From a virus, in IMG/VR virus record IMGVR_UViG_3300038701_002510, positions 1 to 36,516 of that record: DNA of 36,516 nucleotides; one strand, 5' to 3'. Under the pieces are notes generated by a model. It was not told where the DNA came from. It saw only the letters and a program-made list of their open reading frames with translations, and did not search any database. This document shows positions 8,848 to 16,987 of the stretch, in pieces. Position 1 is the stretch's first letter; the number at the start of each line of letters is the position of its first letter. Position numbers and translations under genes: made by a program.

Positions 8848-9831
8848 CTATAGTGTTATAGGTGTTAAAGTTTCTGTTCCAATGCCACGGCCCTGATCAT
8901 CAATAAGCTCAAAGGTCTCTGCCCTTGAAATGCTCAGAAAGTTGCCCTGGTCATCCATTATCCCATCAATCTGCTCATCAACCAAATACTCATTTATCAC
9001 TGGTTCTCCATCAAATGCCAACAATAAGGACACTGCAACCCTGCAAACGGCCAATCCATCCATGACCTTTATTTGGTTCGCTTTGAAGCCCCCGACCGCA
9101 AATCCCTCACGCTCGGTATCATCCACATTCACAATCCTGGTACCAGAAGCTCCCAAAACTTGATGGAACCTTTGCACATTGGATTTTAAGGTTGCCCAAT
9201 CTGGAGCATGAAATACCAGTGACAAATCAATTTTTGATTGACCTATTTTGGTCAATTGATAACCAGCTTGGTTGTAAGAGGTAAAGACCGCCTCTTTAAG
9301 TTCTGGCCTATCGTATTGGCCATCGGTTTCCGTAATGAATGCCCCAAAGGCTGAAAACGGGATGAAATCAACATGGTATTGCCGTACAGTTCTCTCCTCT
9401 GGAAGAACAAGATTTGGGAAGGGCACTGAAACCTCCTCAAAAACAAGCTGCAATGTTGCTGAGCCATTGCCCAGATACTCCACATTGATTTTTTCCTTTA
9501 GGTAAACCTGGAACACGCCCCAAGGTGTCTCCAAATCAATCAAATCAGTGACCCTGCCAAAATCATCATAGAGATCGCGCAATTTCAATACTGCCTCCTG
9601 TTGGCTTGTAGCGGTTATGTACCCGTAAAAGGTGATTTTTCGGCCATTAAAGAAAATCTCATCAGGCTCAACATAGGGCTCAATTCCCTCTTCATCCAAC
9701 CAGTCATGGAAAGTCTTTCCCAATCTATTTGGCATGTCCAACATGCCCTCCAGGGCAATATTGCTCAGTGGCCCCCTAGCTGGTGTTATGCCATAGTTGG
9801 CAAGTGGTATGCTGTTCAGTTTATAACTCAT
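8848..9831 (-). CDS. Distal tail (Dit-like) protein
   Basis: 327 aa, directly after the tape measure protein (ATGA overlap), the usual siphovirus position for the distal tail protein that forms the hub at the tail tip. The sequence is predicted beta-rich with a two-part layout: an N-terminal domain with ITFYGYITATSQQEAVLKLRDLYDDFG (a strand-helix pattern also seen in tail-tube-like folds) and a second half with LSLVFHAPDWATLKSNVQRFHQVLG that repeats the same arrangement, suggesting two related beta-barrel domains. The C-terminus ends ETLTPITL. The assignment rests mainly on position and length. Confidence 0.65.
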   Translation of the reverse strand: MSYKLNSIPLANYGITPARGPLSNIALEGMLDMPNRLGKTFHDWLDEEGIEPYVEPDEIFFNGRKITFYGYITATSQQEAVLKLRDLYDDFGRVTDLIDLETPWGVFQVYLKEKINVEYLGNGSATLQLVFEEVSVPFPNLVLPEERTVRQYHVDFIPFSAFGAFITETDGQYDRPELKEAVFTSYNQAGYQLTKIGQSKIDLSLVFHAPDWATLKSNVQRFHQVLGASGTRIVNVDDTEREGFAVGGFKANQIKVMDGLAVCRVAVSLLLAFDGEPVINEYLVDEQIDGIMDDQGNFLSISRAETFELIDDQGRGIGTETLTPITL

Positions 9832-12800
9832 CTTCCTAGATCACGGGCGGTGCCGCCTCCTTGGGGTTTAGTGTTCTTGTTTATCTCGGTCAGTTCCTTC
9901 ACTGCCAGCTCCAATTGGGAGACTGTGTTGGCCGTATTGGTCTCAATTCCTGCTTGGTGCCTTAAAATGGCAACAAAGGCATCCCTATTAATCTCATCCA
10001 GGGCCAATTGCCTCTGGGTAAGTTCAAAAAGCCTTTTGGTCACATCGTACTGACCCCTGAAAAGACCTGTGAGCTCACTTCCTGTCTCTTCTGTCAATTC
10101 CCTCCTGATTGCCCCAGATAAGCCAGTTTGATTAGCCTGCTCAATGGCACTTAGGTCAAGGGCCTCACTCAATTGGTCATATCTTTGTATGGCATTTTGG
10201 ATGAGCTCGTTTGCCGAGTTCCTAAAACTCTCCACTTCACTCTCTGTCAATTGGCCATCACTCTCTGCAAAATTTGCAAACTGCTCATACAACTTTCGTA
10301 CTGGTTCCTCCAGATATTGGTATTTGAGACCGTTCAACATGGCCTGTTGCAATATCCTTTCAATATCTCCTGCAAAATCCTCTACACCGTCATATCCCAA
10401 TCTAAGACCCTCAATAATACTGTCAGCAATACCCTCAGCTGTGGTGCCTGTAAAAAGCTCTTGGCTCTGTTGTTCCAGATCACCCAAAAGGGCATTGACA
10501 TCAGCTCCCTCTTCCCTAATTTTCCTGAGCTGTTCAAAAAGCTCATTGGCACGGTCTGTCAATTGGCCACGCTCATAAAGGGCCTCAATTTCTTCAAATG
10601 TCAGACCCAACAGGTCTGCATATTCGTTCACCACCCTTGTCTTTCTCCCAATACCCAAGAACCCACCATATTTTTCAGTCCTACTGGAAACAACATATCT
10701 CTCATTTTCCAGTTCTTGTAACAACCTACGCTCATCTTGCTCCAGTTGAGCCTTGGAAAGCTCCAGGGCCTCCCTTTGTGCCCGTATGTTCTTTAGGGTC
10801 AGTTCAACCTCTTTGGCCTTATCCAGGTTCCTTTCACGCTGCAAACGGTTCAGCTCACGCTCACCATCGGCAATGTCCTGTTGTATTCTCTTGAGTTCAG
10901 CCTCGGCTTTACGTCTGCTTTCCCTTGCCTTAGCTCCAATTCTGAACAGTCCAGCAATGGCATTGATTGCACTTGAAACCCCACCAATGATGTCTCCAGT
11001 TGAGAAACTGGCAGCGGACTTGGCCGCTTCACCCGTCACTTCAGCAAGTTCACCAATGGTTGTGATGGTGTCTGCAAGGCCCTCATCATAAGTTTCCAGG
11101 GATTCACCAAGGTTCAAGAATGCCTGGGAAAGCTCAAAAACGTCACTTGAAATTTTATCAAGCCTCTTAGCTGGTCTGGAGTTTAAATCCTTTTCAAGTG
11201 CATCAATCTTAGCGGTTATTTCCCTCGCTGTATCTTCACTCAAACGGCCAGCGGCAACCAAGGCATCCACCATTTTCCTGGCATTTGCGATAACAGACCT
11301 GGCAGCTGCCTCACTGATATTCTCAACACCTTTCAAAAGGCTTTTATAAGCATCGGTATTTTTGGCAAACTCCTCATCCAGTTCATCCAGTTCCTGTTGG
11401 GTCTGTCTTTTTAGCTGCTCAGCTGCCTCGGCATTTCCTTGGGCCAAAAGCTGGTTGACCTTAGCCTGGGAATCTGTAATTATTCGCTGCCTTTTCTGCT
11501 CATAGCTCTGCAAGCTGGAAAGCAACTCATTATACTGTTGTTGCTGGTTCCTGGTCTCAATTCTCAACAATTGCTCCAATATGCGCACTCGTTCTGCCTG
11601 AGCCTCGGTTGCGGTTCCATCGGCAACTGCATCAAAGGAATCCTGGTTATCTTCTATACGTTGTTTTAACAGCTTTAAAAAGGTGTCGTATTCCCCCAAT
11701 CTTGCAGCATATTCATCTTTGGCCGCTTGAACACCAAACTGTTTTTGGTATTCATTGAAATCTTCATAGAGCTGTTTTTGCTCTGCCAAGGAATCCCTTA
11801 AAAAGCGGGTTTCTTGGCTGTACCTTAGATTGGTCTCAGCTTCGTTCTCCAAATTGTCAAGACCGCTCAGGTCAATCTTTATTTTTGCATTCTTTGGGTC
11901 TTTGTTGAACTCCTCCACCAACTCCCTTACCTTGGCAAATTTGTCACGCAGGGCCAGTATTTCCTTTTGGTCATTGTCATATTGCTCCCTACCATATTCT
12001 CTGTCCAGCTCTGCAATCTTTTCCAGTAGGTTCTTACGATCTTGTATAAGTTTTTGGGCATCTGTATTGTCGCCACCATCCAAGTCCAGCTCAAAGGCTT
12101 TCACCAGGTCATCTGCCCTTTTATTGGCCGTATTTATTATTCTGGTATAGGTGGCCTCTATTTCCTTGCGTTCCTTCTCCAGCTCGTTCCTTTCCCTTCT
12201 CAGGCCTTTAGTGGCAAAAGTGGAAGTGGCAGAGCTCGTTCCTCCCTTGGCCTCAATCTCTCGATTAACCCTATCCTCTTCCTTGGCAATCTCAATGAGC
12301 TTTTCACTTGCTTCATTGACGGCCTCAACAGCAGCGGCCCTGAATAATAGGGCCCGCACATAGGCCTGGGATTTATCCCTAAATAGTTTTTCTGCTTCGT
12401 TATAACTGTTCGCGGTTCCAAGGGCATCACCCAACTTTTCATTGTAGAGCTCCAGGGCCTTACGTTTGTCATCCACACTGGTTGAAGCGGCCTTAAATGC
12501 TGCGCCAACCTCCACAATTTCTTTTATACCGTTCTTGTAGCTGCTGCTTTCAAATGCTCTGTTAAGGGCCTCTTGAGAGGCTGCTGCTTCATCAATAGCA
12601 TCCTTCCCCTTCAACAAATTGGATATGTACTTTATGATCTGAGGCCCAAATAGAGTAAGGAGTACGATGCCAATATTGAGCAGGCCCGTCCAGCTGGTCA
12701 AGCTCTTTATGACCTGAGACCAAACTGGTACCGATTTTTTACCGCTGGCAGTCAATGCATCATTTTGAACTTTTAGCCTGGAAATCTCATCAACCAATAT

Positions 12801-13115
12801 GGGCAGGTTGTTACTTATGGCCAGAAATCCTGTTTGGGCACTGAATGTAAAAGCGGGAAGCTCACGGGTTATCTGGGATATGGAGTTGTTAAGGCCATTA
12901 AACTGACTTTTTTGTCTGGCCAATGCCCGTGTATTCCCCTCAATTTCAAGACGGGATGACCTTAGTGTGTTGTTGATTTGCCTGGAGGCAATATCAGATG
13001 ATTTGCCAATATCGTTTACAGTGCCCCTCAATTCATCCCGAACCCTTTTGGATGATTTGCGCACCTCCTCCTCATTTATGAGAAAGTTAATATCTATTGG
13101 CTCAAATTCGGTCAC
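9828..13115 (-). CDS. Tail tape measure protein
   Basis: 1095 aa, the longest coiled-coil-rich product of the structural operon, encoded between the two chaperone-like ORFs and the distal tail protein as is standard. Most of the sequence is charged alpha-helix rich in Glu, Lys, Gln and Leu, with long heptad-like stretches (about 330-650 and 720-830). Hydrophobic segments lie near residues 130-165 (LNIGIVLLTLFGPQIIKYI) and 695-720, as in many tape measure proteins that help DNA cross the membrane. By the rough tape-measure rule of about 1.5 angstrom per residue, the tail would be around 160 nm. No muramidase or peptidase motif was seen. It overlaps both neighbours by 4 bp. Confidence 0.9.
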   Translation of the reverse strand: MTEFEPIDINFLINEEEVRKSSKRVRDELRGTVNDIGKSSDIASRQINNTLRSSRLEIEGNTRALARQKSQFNGLNNSISQITRELPAFTFSAQTGFLAISNNLPILVDEISRLKVQNDALTASGKKSVPVWSQVIKSLTSWTGLLNIGIVLLTLFGPQIIKYISNLLKGKDAIDEAAASQEALNRAFESSSYKNGIKEIVEVGAAFKAASTSVDDKRKALELYNEKLGDALGTANSYNEAEKLFRDKSQAYVRALLFRAAAVEAVNEASEKLIEIAKEEDRVNREIEAKGGTSSATSTFATKGLRRERNELEKERKEIEATYTRIINTANKRADDLVKAFELDLDGGDNTDAQKLIQDRKNLLEKIAELDREYGREQYDNDQKEILALRDKFAKVRELVEEFNKDPKNAKIKIDLSGLDNLENEAETNLRYSQETRFLRDSLAEQKQLYEDFNEYQKQFGVQAAKDEYAARLGEYDTFLKLLKQRIEDNQDSFDAVADGTATEAQAERVRILEQLLRIETRNQQQQYNELLSSLQSYEQKRQRIITDSQAKVNQLLAQGNAEAAEQLKRQTQQELDELDEEFAKNTDAYKSLLKGVENISEAAARSVIANARKMVDALVAAGRLSEDTAREITAKIDALEKDLNSRPAKRLDKISSDVFELSQAFLNLGESLETYDEGLADTITTIGELAEVTGEAAKSAASFSTGDIIGGVSSAINAIAGLFRIGAKARESRRKAEAELKRIQQDIADGERELNRLQRERNLDKAKEVELTLKNIRAQREALELSKAQLEQDERRLLQELENERYVVSSRTEKYGGFLGIGRKTRVVNEYADLLGLTFEEIEALYERGQLTDRANELFEQLRKIREEGADVNALLGDLEQQSQELFTGTTAEGIADSIIEGLRLGYDGVEDFAGDIERILQQAMLNGLKYQYLEEPVRKLYEQFANFAESDGQLTESEVESFRNSANELIQNAIQRYDQLSEALDLSAIEQANQTGLSGAIRRELTEETGSELTGLFRGQYDVTKRLFELTQRQLALDEINRDAFVAILRHQAGIETNTANTVSQLELAVKELTEINKNTKPQGGGTARDLGR

Positions 13116-13486
13116 TGTTTCTTTGTTCTAGCTTTAAACCTTTTGGCGAGGTTGGCCCCAGTATCAGGTATGCCCTCCTCTTCCTTTTCTTTGTGAGTTT
13201 TCTTCAACCTTATCCCATCGGCATGCATCATTTGTAGGTTGGAGCGGCTTACTTTCCATAACACATAATGTAAAGTCCAGCCAGTTTCTTTTATTATCTG
13301 GTACAGCAATCCCCAGGGGCTATGCATTCCAACATGTCCTAACTCCCCTTGGTCATTTGGCCCAGATTCGGTGTCGTTGCCTTCATCTTCCTCACCAATC
13401 TGGTAGTATTCATAAAATCCGCTGTACCTCCAAACAACACTAAGGCGGTTGTAAGTCCAAATAGTTCCTGCGAGGTCAAATGCCAT
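13112..13486 (-). CDS. Tail assembly chaperone-like ORF (downstream partner)
   Basis: 124 aa from the ATG at 13486, sharing 148 nt with the preceding ORF in the -1 frame and ending in an ATGA overlap with the tape measure gene. A C-terminal segment (PWGLLYQIIKETGWTLHYVL, then SNLQMMHADG) resembles the short ORFs preceding tape measure genes in other tailed phages. The layout mirrors lambda G/T, where a programmed -1 frameshift joins the two frames. An in-frame stop lies immediately 5' of the ATG, so a shift would have to occur within 13339-13486. No classic X XXY YYZ heptamer was found there, so independent initiation, perhaps from an internal Met, remains possible. Confidence 0.6.
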   Translation of the reverse strand: MAFDLAGTIWTYNRLSVVWRYSGFYEYYQIGEEDEGNDTESGPNDQGELGHVGMHSPWGLLYQIIKETGWTLHYVLWKVSRSNLQMMHADGIRLKKTHKEKEEEGIPDTGANLAKRFKARTKKQ

Positions 13487-13830
13487 CTAAGGTACCAGGC
13501 AAAAGGTCTGGTGAAAAGCTTGCCTTTCCAATATCCATTGAGAATGGCACAGGCAACGGCCTTGCTTATTGCTTTTCCATGCACCTGCATCAATTGCAGG
13601 GTTTCCTCCGTTGTGATGTTCTCCAGCTTTTCATCCTTTAGACCAGTGCTCAGGTAATAGGTGGCTACCCTCAGCATAGTGCCCTCAAACGGGCTTTTAA
13701 GCACAACCACCCAGCTTTTTTTTAACCACCGTATAAACCAAGGGGCGGGAATTTTTACCTTCACGCCCCTTTGTAGTATGGTTTCAGCTGCCAGCCGCTC
13801 TATTGCGGGGTTATCCTTGGTCTCCTTCAT
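13339..13830 (-). CDS. Tail assembly chaperone-like protein (gpG position)
   Basis: 163 aa, mostly helical and basic (KIPAPWFIRWLKKSW). It lies between the tail tube and tape measure genes, where tailed phages encode the tail assembly chaperone that coats the tape measure during tail assembly. Its start touches the tail-tube stop (1-bp overlap, TAATG type). Its last 49 codons overlap the next ORF in the -1 frame. No sequence family was recognised, so the call depends on position and on the overlapping arrangement. Confidence 0.6.
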   Translation of the reverse strand: MKETKDNPAIERLAAETILQRGVKVKIPAPWFIRWLKKSWVVVLKSPFEGTMLRVATYYLSTGLKDEKLENITTEETLQLMQVHGKAISKAVACAILNGYWKGKLFTRPFAWYLRWHLTSQELFGLTTALVLFGGTADFMNTTRLVRKMKATTPNLGQMTKGS

Positions 13831-14351
13831 TATGGAAGTGGATCAGGCTCTGATATATCCATTGCTGACAATCCTGGGAACTTTGGTGTTAATGGAGTCA
13901 GAGTGATCGCAAGTGTCCAAGGCTGGTTACGTCTGAACGTAAAGTTTTTCTTTCCAACGACCTTGGCCCGTGGAACGGTGATTTTAGTTCCATCCGTTGT
14001 GGTGATCACGATATGCTTTTCGTTCACTCCCTGGTTGGGAGGTTTGCTCCAGGTCTTTTCGCCACCAGCAGACACCACCGTGCCTCCCAAGAAAGTCTCA
14101 AGCATGTCAACTTGGGTATCTGTCAACTGGAGTGCCAGGGTTTCCTTTCCAGGCTCCTCAAAGGAAAGAAATGGTGTATTGTCCATTTCTGAGTAATGGT
14201 CTGTTGTGGTACCATCTTCCTCGGTCATGTCGAATGTGTCTCTATAAATGATGTCAACAATGTCCAAATCTAAATCTCCCAGCGCATTTCCATTAGCTGG
14301 GTCAATATTGTCAACTACCATAGAGGCAATTCCATAGGTGTATTTTGGCAT
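13830..14351 (-). CDS. Major tail tube protein
   Basis: 173 aa, short and predicted beta-rich, located just upstream of the chaperone-like ORFs and tape measure gene, the classical position of the tail tube subunit. It has an acidic loop (DMTEEDGTTTDHYSEMDNTP) followed by a strand-rich core ending with TFRRNQPWTLAITLTPLTPKFPG, resembling the strand order of phage tube proteins. No sheath gene lies beside it, supporting a non-contractile tail. It polymerises as rings around the tape measure; this is inferred from position and size. Confidence 0.7.
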   Translation of the reverse strand: MPKYTYGIASMVVDNIDPANGNALGDLDLDIVDIIYRDTFDMTEEDGTTTDHYSEMDNTPFLSFEEPGKETLALQLTDTQVDMLETFLGGTVVSAGGEKTWSKPPNQGVNEKHIVITTTDGTKITVPRAKVVGKKNFTFRRNQPWTLAITLTPLTPKFPGLSAMDISEPDPLP

Positions 14352-14379
14352 GATATTATGGGTTTTTGATTAATGCTTG

Positions 14380-14976
14380 TTATTTATCCTCATTGGCCTC
14401 AAGAGCCTTGATGTGGTCATTTAGGGTTGCAACCAACTCCTCAGCTGGAGCATCCGTTTTCAACTCCAGGTCAAAAGTTTCTTTACCATAAGCAACCAAC
14501 TCCTCTTGGCTCATTTTGGAAAGGTCAAATTCTTGGTTGGCAGCTCTATGATTGGAAATGGCCTCAGCCACTTTGGCAATGCTCAATTGCCCAGTGATTC
14601 CGCTTAGGTCAACCTCTTCACTTTCGGCTATTTCCTTGAGCTCGCTTAGCTTCATGTCCTCCAGTTTCTTTACCTGGCTTCCATTATCTACCTGGTCTCC
14701 AGCCTCACCTTGGTCACCATCTTCTTTGGTTTCCTTTGGTTTACCTCCCACGGCAGCAGCTGTATTGGTAATGGTATCTGAACCACCTTTTGGGGTCACA
14801 TCAATCTCATCATCACTGTCACGTTCCATCTTGATAACCTTACGGTCTTTCAAGCGTTGGGCGTACGCATCGGCACTGTGCTCCTCATAAAAGGCCTTTT
14901 TGTCCGATGTGATGTACAATTCAGTTACTTTGGGATTGCGTGCAAAGACGTGCTTTGCGATTTCTTTATTTGTCAT
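14380..14976 (-). CDS. Acidic protein with SAP/HeH-like modules
   Basis: 198 aa, very acidic. The N-terminal 55 residues (MTNKEIAKHVFARNPKVTEL, then YEEHSADAYAQRLKDRKV) form a compact domain that often begins small phage structural proteins. A linker rich in Gly, Asp and Gln (about 70-105) follows. The last 90 residues contain two short helix-extension-helix-like repeats, around 107-135 (MKLSELKEIAESEEVDL) and 152-185 (MSQEELVAYGKETFDL), resembling Rho-N/SAP/HeH nucleic-acid-binding modules. It lies between the lysis-type genes and the tail tube gene. It may be a head decoration or head-tail protein; function not established. Confidence 0.6.
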   Translation of the reverse strand: MTNKEIAKHVFARNPKVTELYITSDKKAFYEEHSADAYAQRLKDRKVIKMERDSDDEIDVTPKGGSDTITNTAAAVGGKPKETKEDGDQGEAGDQVDNGSQVKKLEDMKLSELKEIAESEEVDLSGITGQLSIAKVAEAISNHRAANQEFDLSKMSQEELVAYGKETFDLELKTDAPAEELVATLNDHIKALEANEDK

Positions 14977-14990
14977 GTTTGAAGGTTTTA

Positions 14991-15305
14991 TTAATCCTTT
15001 TTACCAAAGAGTCGGGCGAAAAAGCCCCTTTTCTTTGATGTTATACTGTCTTTTGTAATGTTGGTCTGGGCCTTGTTATCCACATCTGGATTTACTTGAA
15101 GGTCAACCGTGGCCCCATCCTTGGCCTTCAACTTCTTGATCTCGGTTCTGAACTCGTTTTTTATGGCCGTAGTCTCCTGCTTGATGGCAGTATCAATCAT
15201 GGGCTCAAATCCCGATATTGTGACATTGTTGGAAATTATCATCATCACACCTATGGCAATGATGTATATGAGGTTTTCAATTACGTTGCTCCAGTCCAGT
15301 TTCAT
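14991..15305 (-). CDS. Single-TM protein next to the endolysin (holin or spanin candidate)
   Basis: 104 aa. The N-terminus has one transmembrane segment (residues about 7-28, VIENLIYIIAIGVMMIISNN), then a helical charged region (about 40-65) and a basic tail ending GFFARLFGKKD. Its ATG overlaps the stop of the endolysin gene (ATGA), giving an endolysin plus membrane-protein pair that resembles a lysis cassette. An N-terminal anchor with a coiled periplasmic part is the layout of an inner-membrane spanin, but a holin or an anchor for the lysin are equally possible. Confidence 0.6.
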   Translation of the reverse strand: MKLDWSNVIENLIYIIAIGVMMIISNNVTISGFEPMIDTAIKQETTAIKNEFRTEIKKLKAKDGATVDLQVNPDVDNKAQTNITKDSITSKKRGFFARLFGKKD

Positions 15306-15730
15306 TTTACTCTTTTAATGTCCAACAATCTGCTCTTGTTATAGGGTTGAATGCTCACACGGTTGCCCTGGTTACCGCCCAGTAGGTATATTTTGTCATC
15401 GGTTTCCCTTACATAGAATCCCACATGACCTTTCCAGCTGTCCAAGCTTTCCCTCCAGAGTACAACAATGTCTCCTGGTTCTGGGCAGTCCTTAACGGAT
15501 TGGCCCAATTCAAGAAAGCTCCTGGCGTTCAACTTACCAGTGTTTGGCAGTTCCAGGCTTGCTAGAACCCAATTGACAAAGGCAGCACACCAGCTGGTCT
15601 CATCCTTTAGCTTTTGACCATCAAAACCCAATATTTCAAAGTACTTCAACACTTCTGGATTGTCTTGTTTCCCGACAATCTCCCTGGTGTCGTATTGACT
15701 TAATGCCTTATTTAAAATCTTACACATCAT
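15302..15730 (-). CDS. Endolysin, NlpC/P60-CHAP-like peptidoglycan hydrolase
   Basis: 142 aa. It carries the cysteine-peptidase-type motif TSWCAAFVNW (Cys48) and a downstream GHVGFYV (His102), with GDIVVLWR between them and a polar residue near 120 (GGNQGN). This matches the small single-domain TIGR02594-type hydrolases that cut peptide bonds in peptidoglycan. No signal peptide is present, so release would need a holin; candidates are the adjacent 104-aa protein and the two small membrane proteins at 3685-4178. The start could be either Met1 or Met2. It lies between the capsid gene, from which it is separated by a GC-rich hairpin, and the membrane-protein gene it overlaps by 4 bp. Confidence 0.85.
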   Translation of the reverse strand: MMCKILNKALSQYDTREIVGKQDNPEVLKYFEILGFDGQKLKDETSWCAAFVNWVLASLELPNTGKLNARSFLELGQSVKDCPEPGDIVVLWRESLDSWKGHVGFYVRETDDKIYLLGGNQGNRVSIQPYNKSRLLDIKRVK

Positions 15731-15737
15731 AGCCCCC

Positions 15738-15775
15738 GAAGGGTGAACCGCTGCCGCAGTGGCAGCGGAACCTTC
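15738..15775 (-). other. GC-rich hairpin between the capsid and endolysin genes
   Basis: An 8-bp stem CCGCTGCC/GGCAGCGG (15748-15755 with 15761-15768, 5-nt loop) is extended after a small internal loop by GAAGG/CCTTC (15738-15742 with 15771-15775). It lies in the 69-bp gap after the capsid stop codon. No T-run follows on the transcribed strand, so it is more likely an mRNA 3'-end stabiliser, partial terminator or processing site that lets capsid mRNA exceed the downstream genes. Confidence 0.7.
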
Positions 15776-15799
15776 ATCTATTAACTAACTCAAAATAAA

Positions 15800-16921
15800 T
15801 TATGCTGTCTCTCCTTCTTTAAGGACGGCCACTCCTTCATATCCAGCTCTTCTGGCCCTAGAGCCAGTTCTAGCTAGGAAGGAATAAACATCACCATAGA
15901 ATTGAGGGTCTCCCATCTTTTCAAAGGCCTCAACACCTCCAAAAGCAAACTCCACGGCATCTTGGTACCAGAACAAAGCTGCCTGGTCATCGGTTGCAGC
16001 AGCGGCTTCCCCAGGTGCTCCTATGGATTCATCCGCTTTTACGATCAGTACGGAGCTTCTACTATAGATGTTCCAACCATGCGCCTTGAACAAAATGCCC
16101 TTCCTACGCTCTTCCTCGGTCACGTTGTTCATGTATGTAGCGGTTACCACATCATTGGCAGGGAACATCTGCACCAACATTGCTGGAGGGATAAGGGCAT
16201 TCATCTTGCCCTCAAACCATCTGTTTTCTTCCATGAAAACCCGTTGCATTGTCTGCAAGTCATTTCTAGTTGCAGCCTTGCGGGTTCCAGTGGCACTAGG
16301 AGCAGTTGCCGCAACATCTGCACCAGTAGTGTCAATCTTTTTGCCAGCTGGTAAAGCAGAGGCAGCATAGGCCCCAACCGCTGGGCTCTCCACCCAGTTG
16401 AAAAGGGTGTTTTCCGCAATTACCTGATTGATTTTGTCCATATCCTCACGCAATACGGAATCCCTCTTATCATAGCTCAATTCCTTGGTGTCCGCATGTG
16501 GAATCAATACAGGATCAGTTGTGTACTCATCCAGAGCATACACAATATCGGTGTCTGTACGCTTCCTAACCGTAGCGGGCACAGTACTCCTATTTTTGAC
16601 CACATTGCCAGAGCCACCAGATTGAGGAATGTGCACCACTTTGCTGTTAAGCACGTAATCATCGGCACTATGGCTCAATCTCAAGAAAGTATTGCTTTTA
16701 AATATTTCCTCTTCAATGTGGTTCTGCCAGATTTCCACTTGGATGGAACGAAGGGCACCACTCAAAGGATTGGCAAGGGAGACAACGGTGCCAACTACAA
16801 AAGCTGCTACCGTGGTTCCAATGAAAAGGTTAACTGATGGCTGTACCACAAGGCTGGCCAATACAAAGTAGGCGACTGCCAGGTACACAAAGTTTAAGAG
16901 TTTGAATTTTAGATTTTTCAT
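15800..16921 (-). CDS. Major capsid protein with hydrophobic N-terminus
   Basis: 373 aa, encoded right after the protease-scaffold gene, the standard position of the major capsid protein. The body resembles HK97-fold Mu-like capsids: a segment with VVHIPQSGGSGNV and TDTDIVYALDEY, then LIPHADTKELSYDKRDSVLREDMD, a central LIPPAMLVQMF, and the C-terminal AFGGVEAFEKMGDPQFYGDVY followed by a domain that often closes with an RTGSRARR-type motif. Unusually, residues about 8-50 hold two strongly hydrophobic stretches that look like membrane helices, replacing the usual charged delta domain. The nearest alternative Met lies far inside the protein, so a simple start shift does not remove it. A hairpin follows the stop codon. 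Confidence 0.8.
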   Translation of the reverse strand: MKNLKFKLLNFVYLAVAYFVLASLVVQPSVNLFIGTTVAAFVVGTVVSLANPLSGALRSIQVEIWQNHIEEEIFKSNTFLRLSHSADDYVLNSKVVHIPQSGGSGNVVKNRSTVPATVRKRTDTDIVYALDEYTTDPVLIPHADTKELSYDKRDSVLREDMDKINQVIAENTLFNWVESPAVGAYAASALPAGKKIDTTGADVAATAPSATGTRKAATRNDLQTMQRVFMEENRWFEGKMNALIPPAMLVQMFPANDVVTATYMNNVTEEERRKGILFKAHGWNIYSRSSVLIVKADESIGAPGEAAAATDDQAALFWYQDAVEFAFGGVEAFEKMGDPQFYGDVYSFLARTGSRARRAGYEGVAVLKEGETA

Positions 16922-16987
16922 GGTATTGTTTTTACTGTTCGTTTTAAGCTCTTTTCAGTACTTGTTTAAATGATGGATTTGGGTTTT

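Noticed and set aside
13339-13486. Canonical -1 slippery heptamer for a G/GT fusion
   Set aside because: Reading the overlap in frame, no X XXY YYZ heptamer was found; kept only as an open question.
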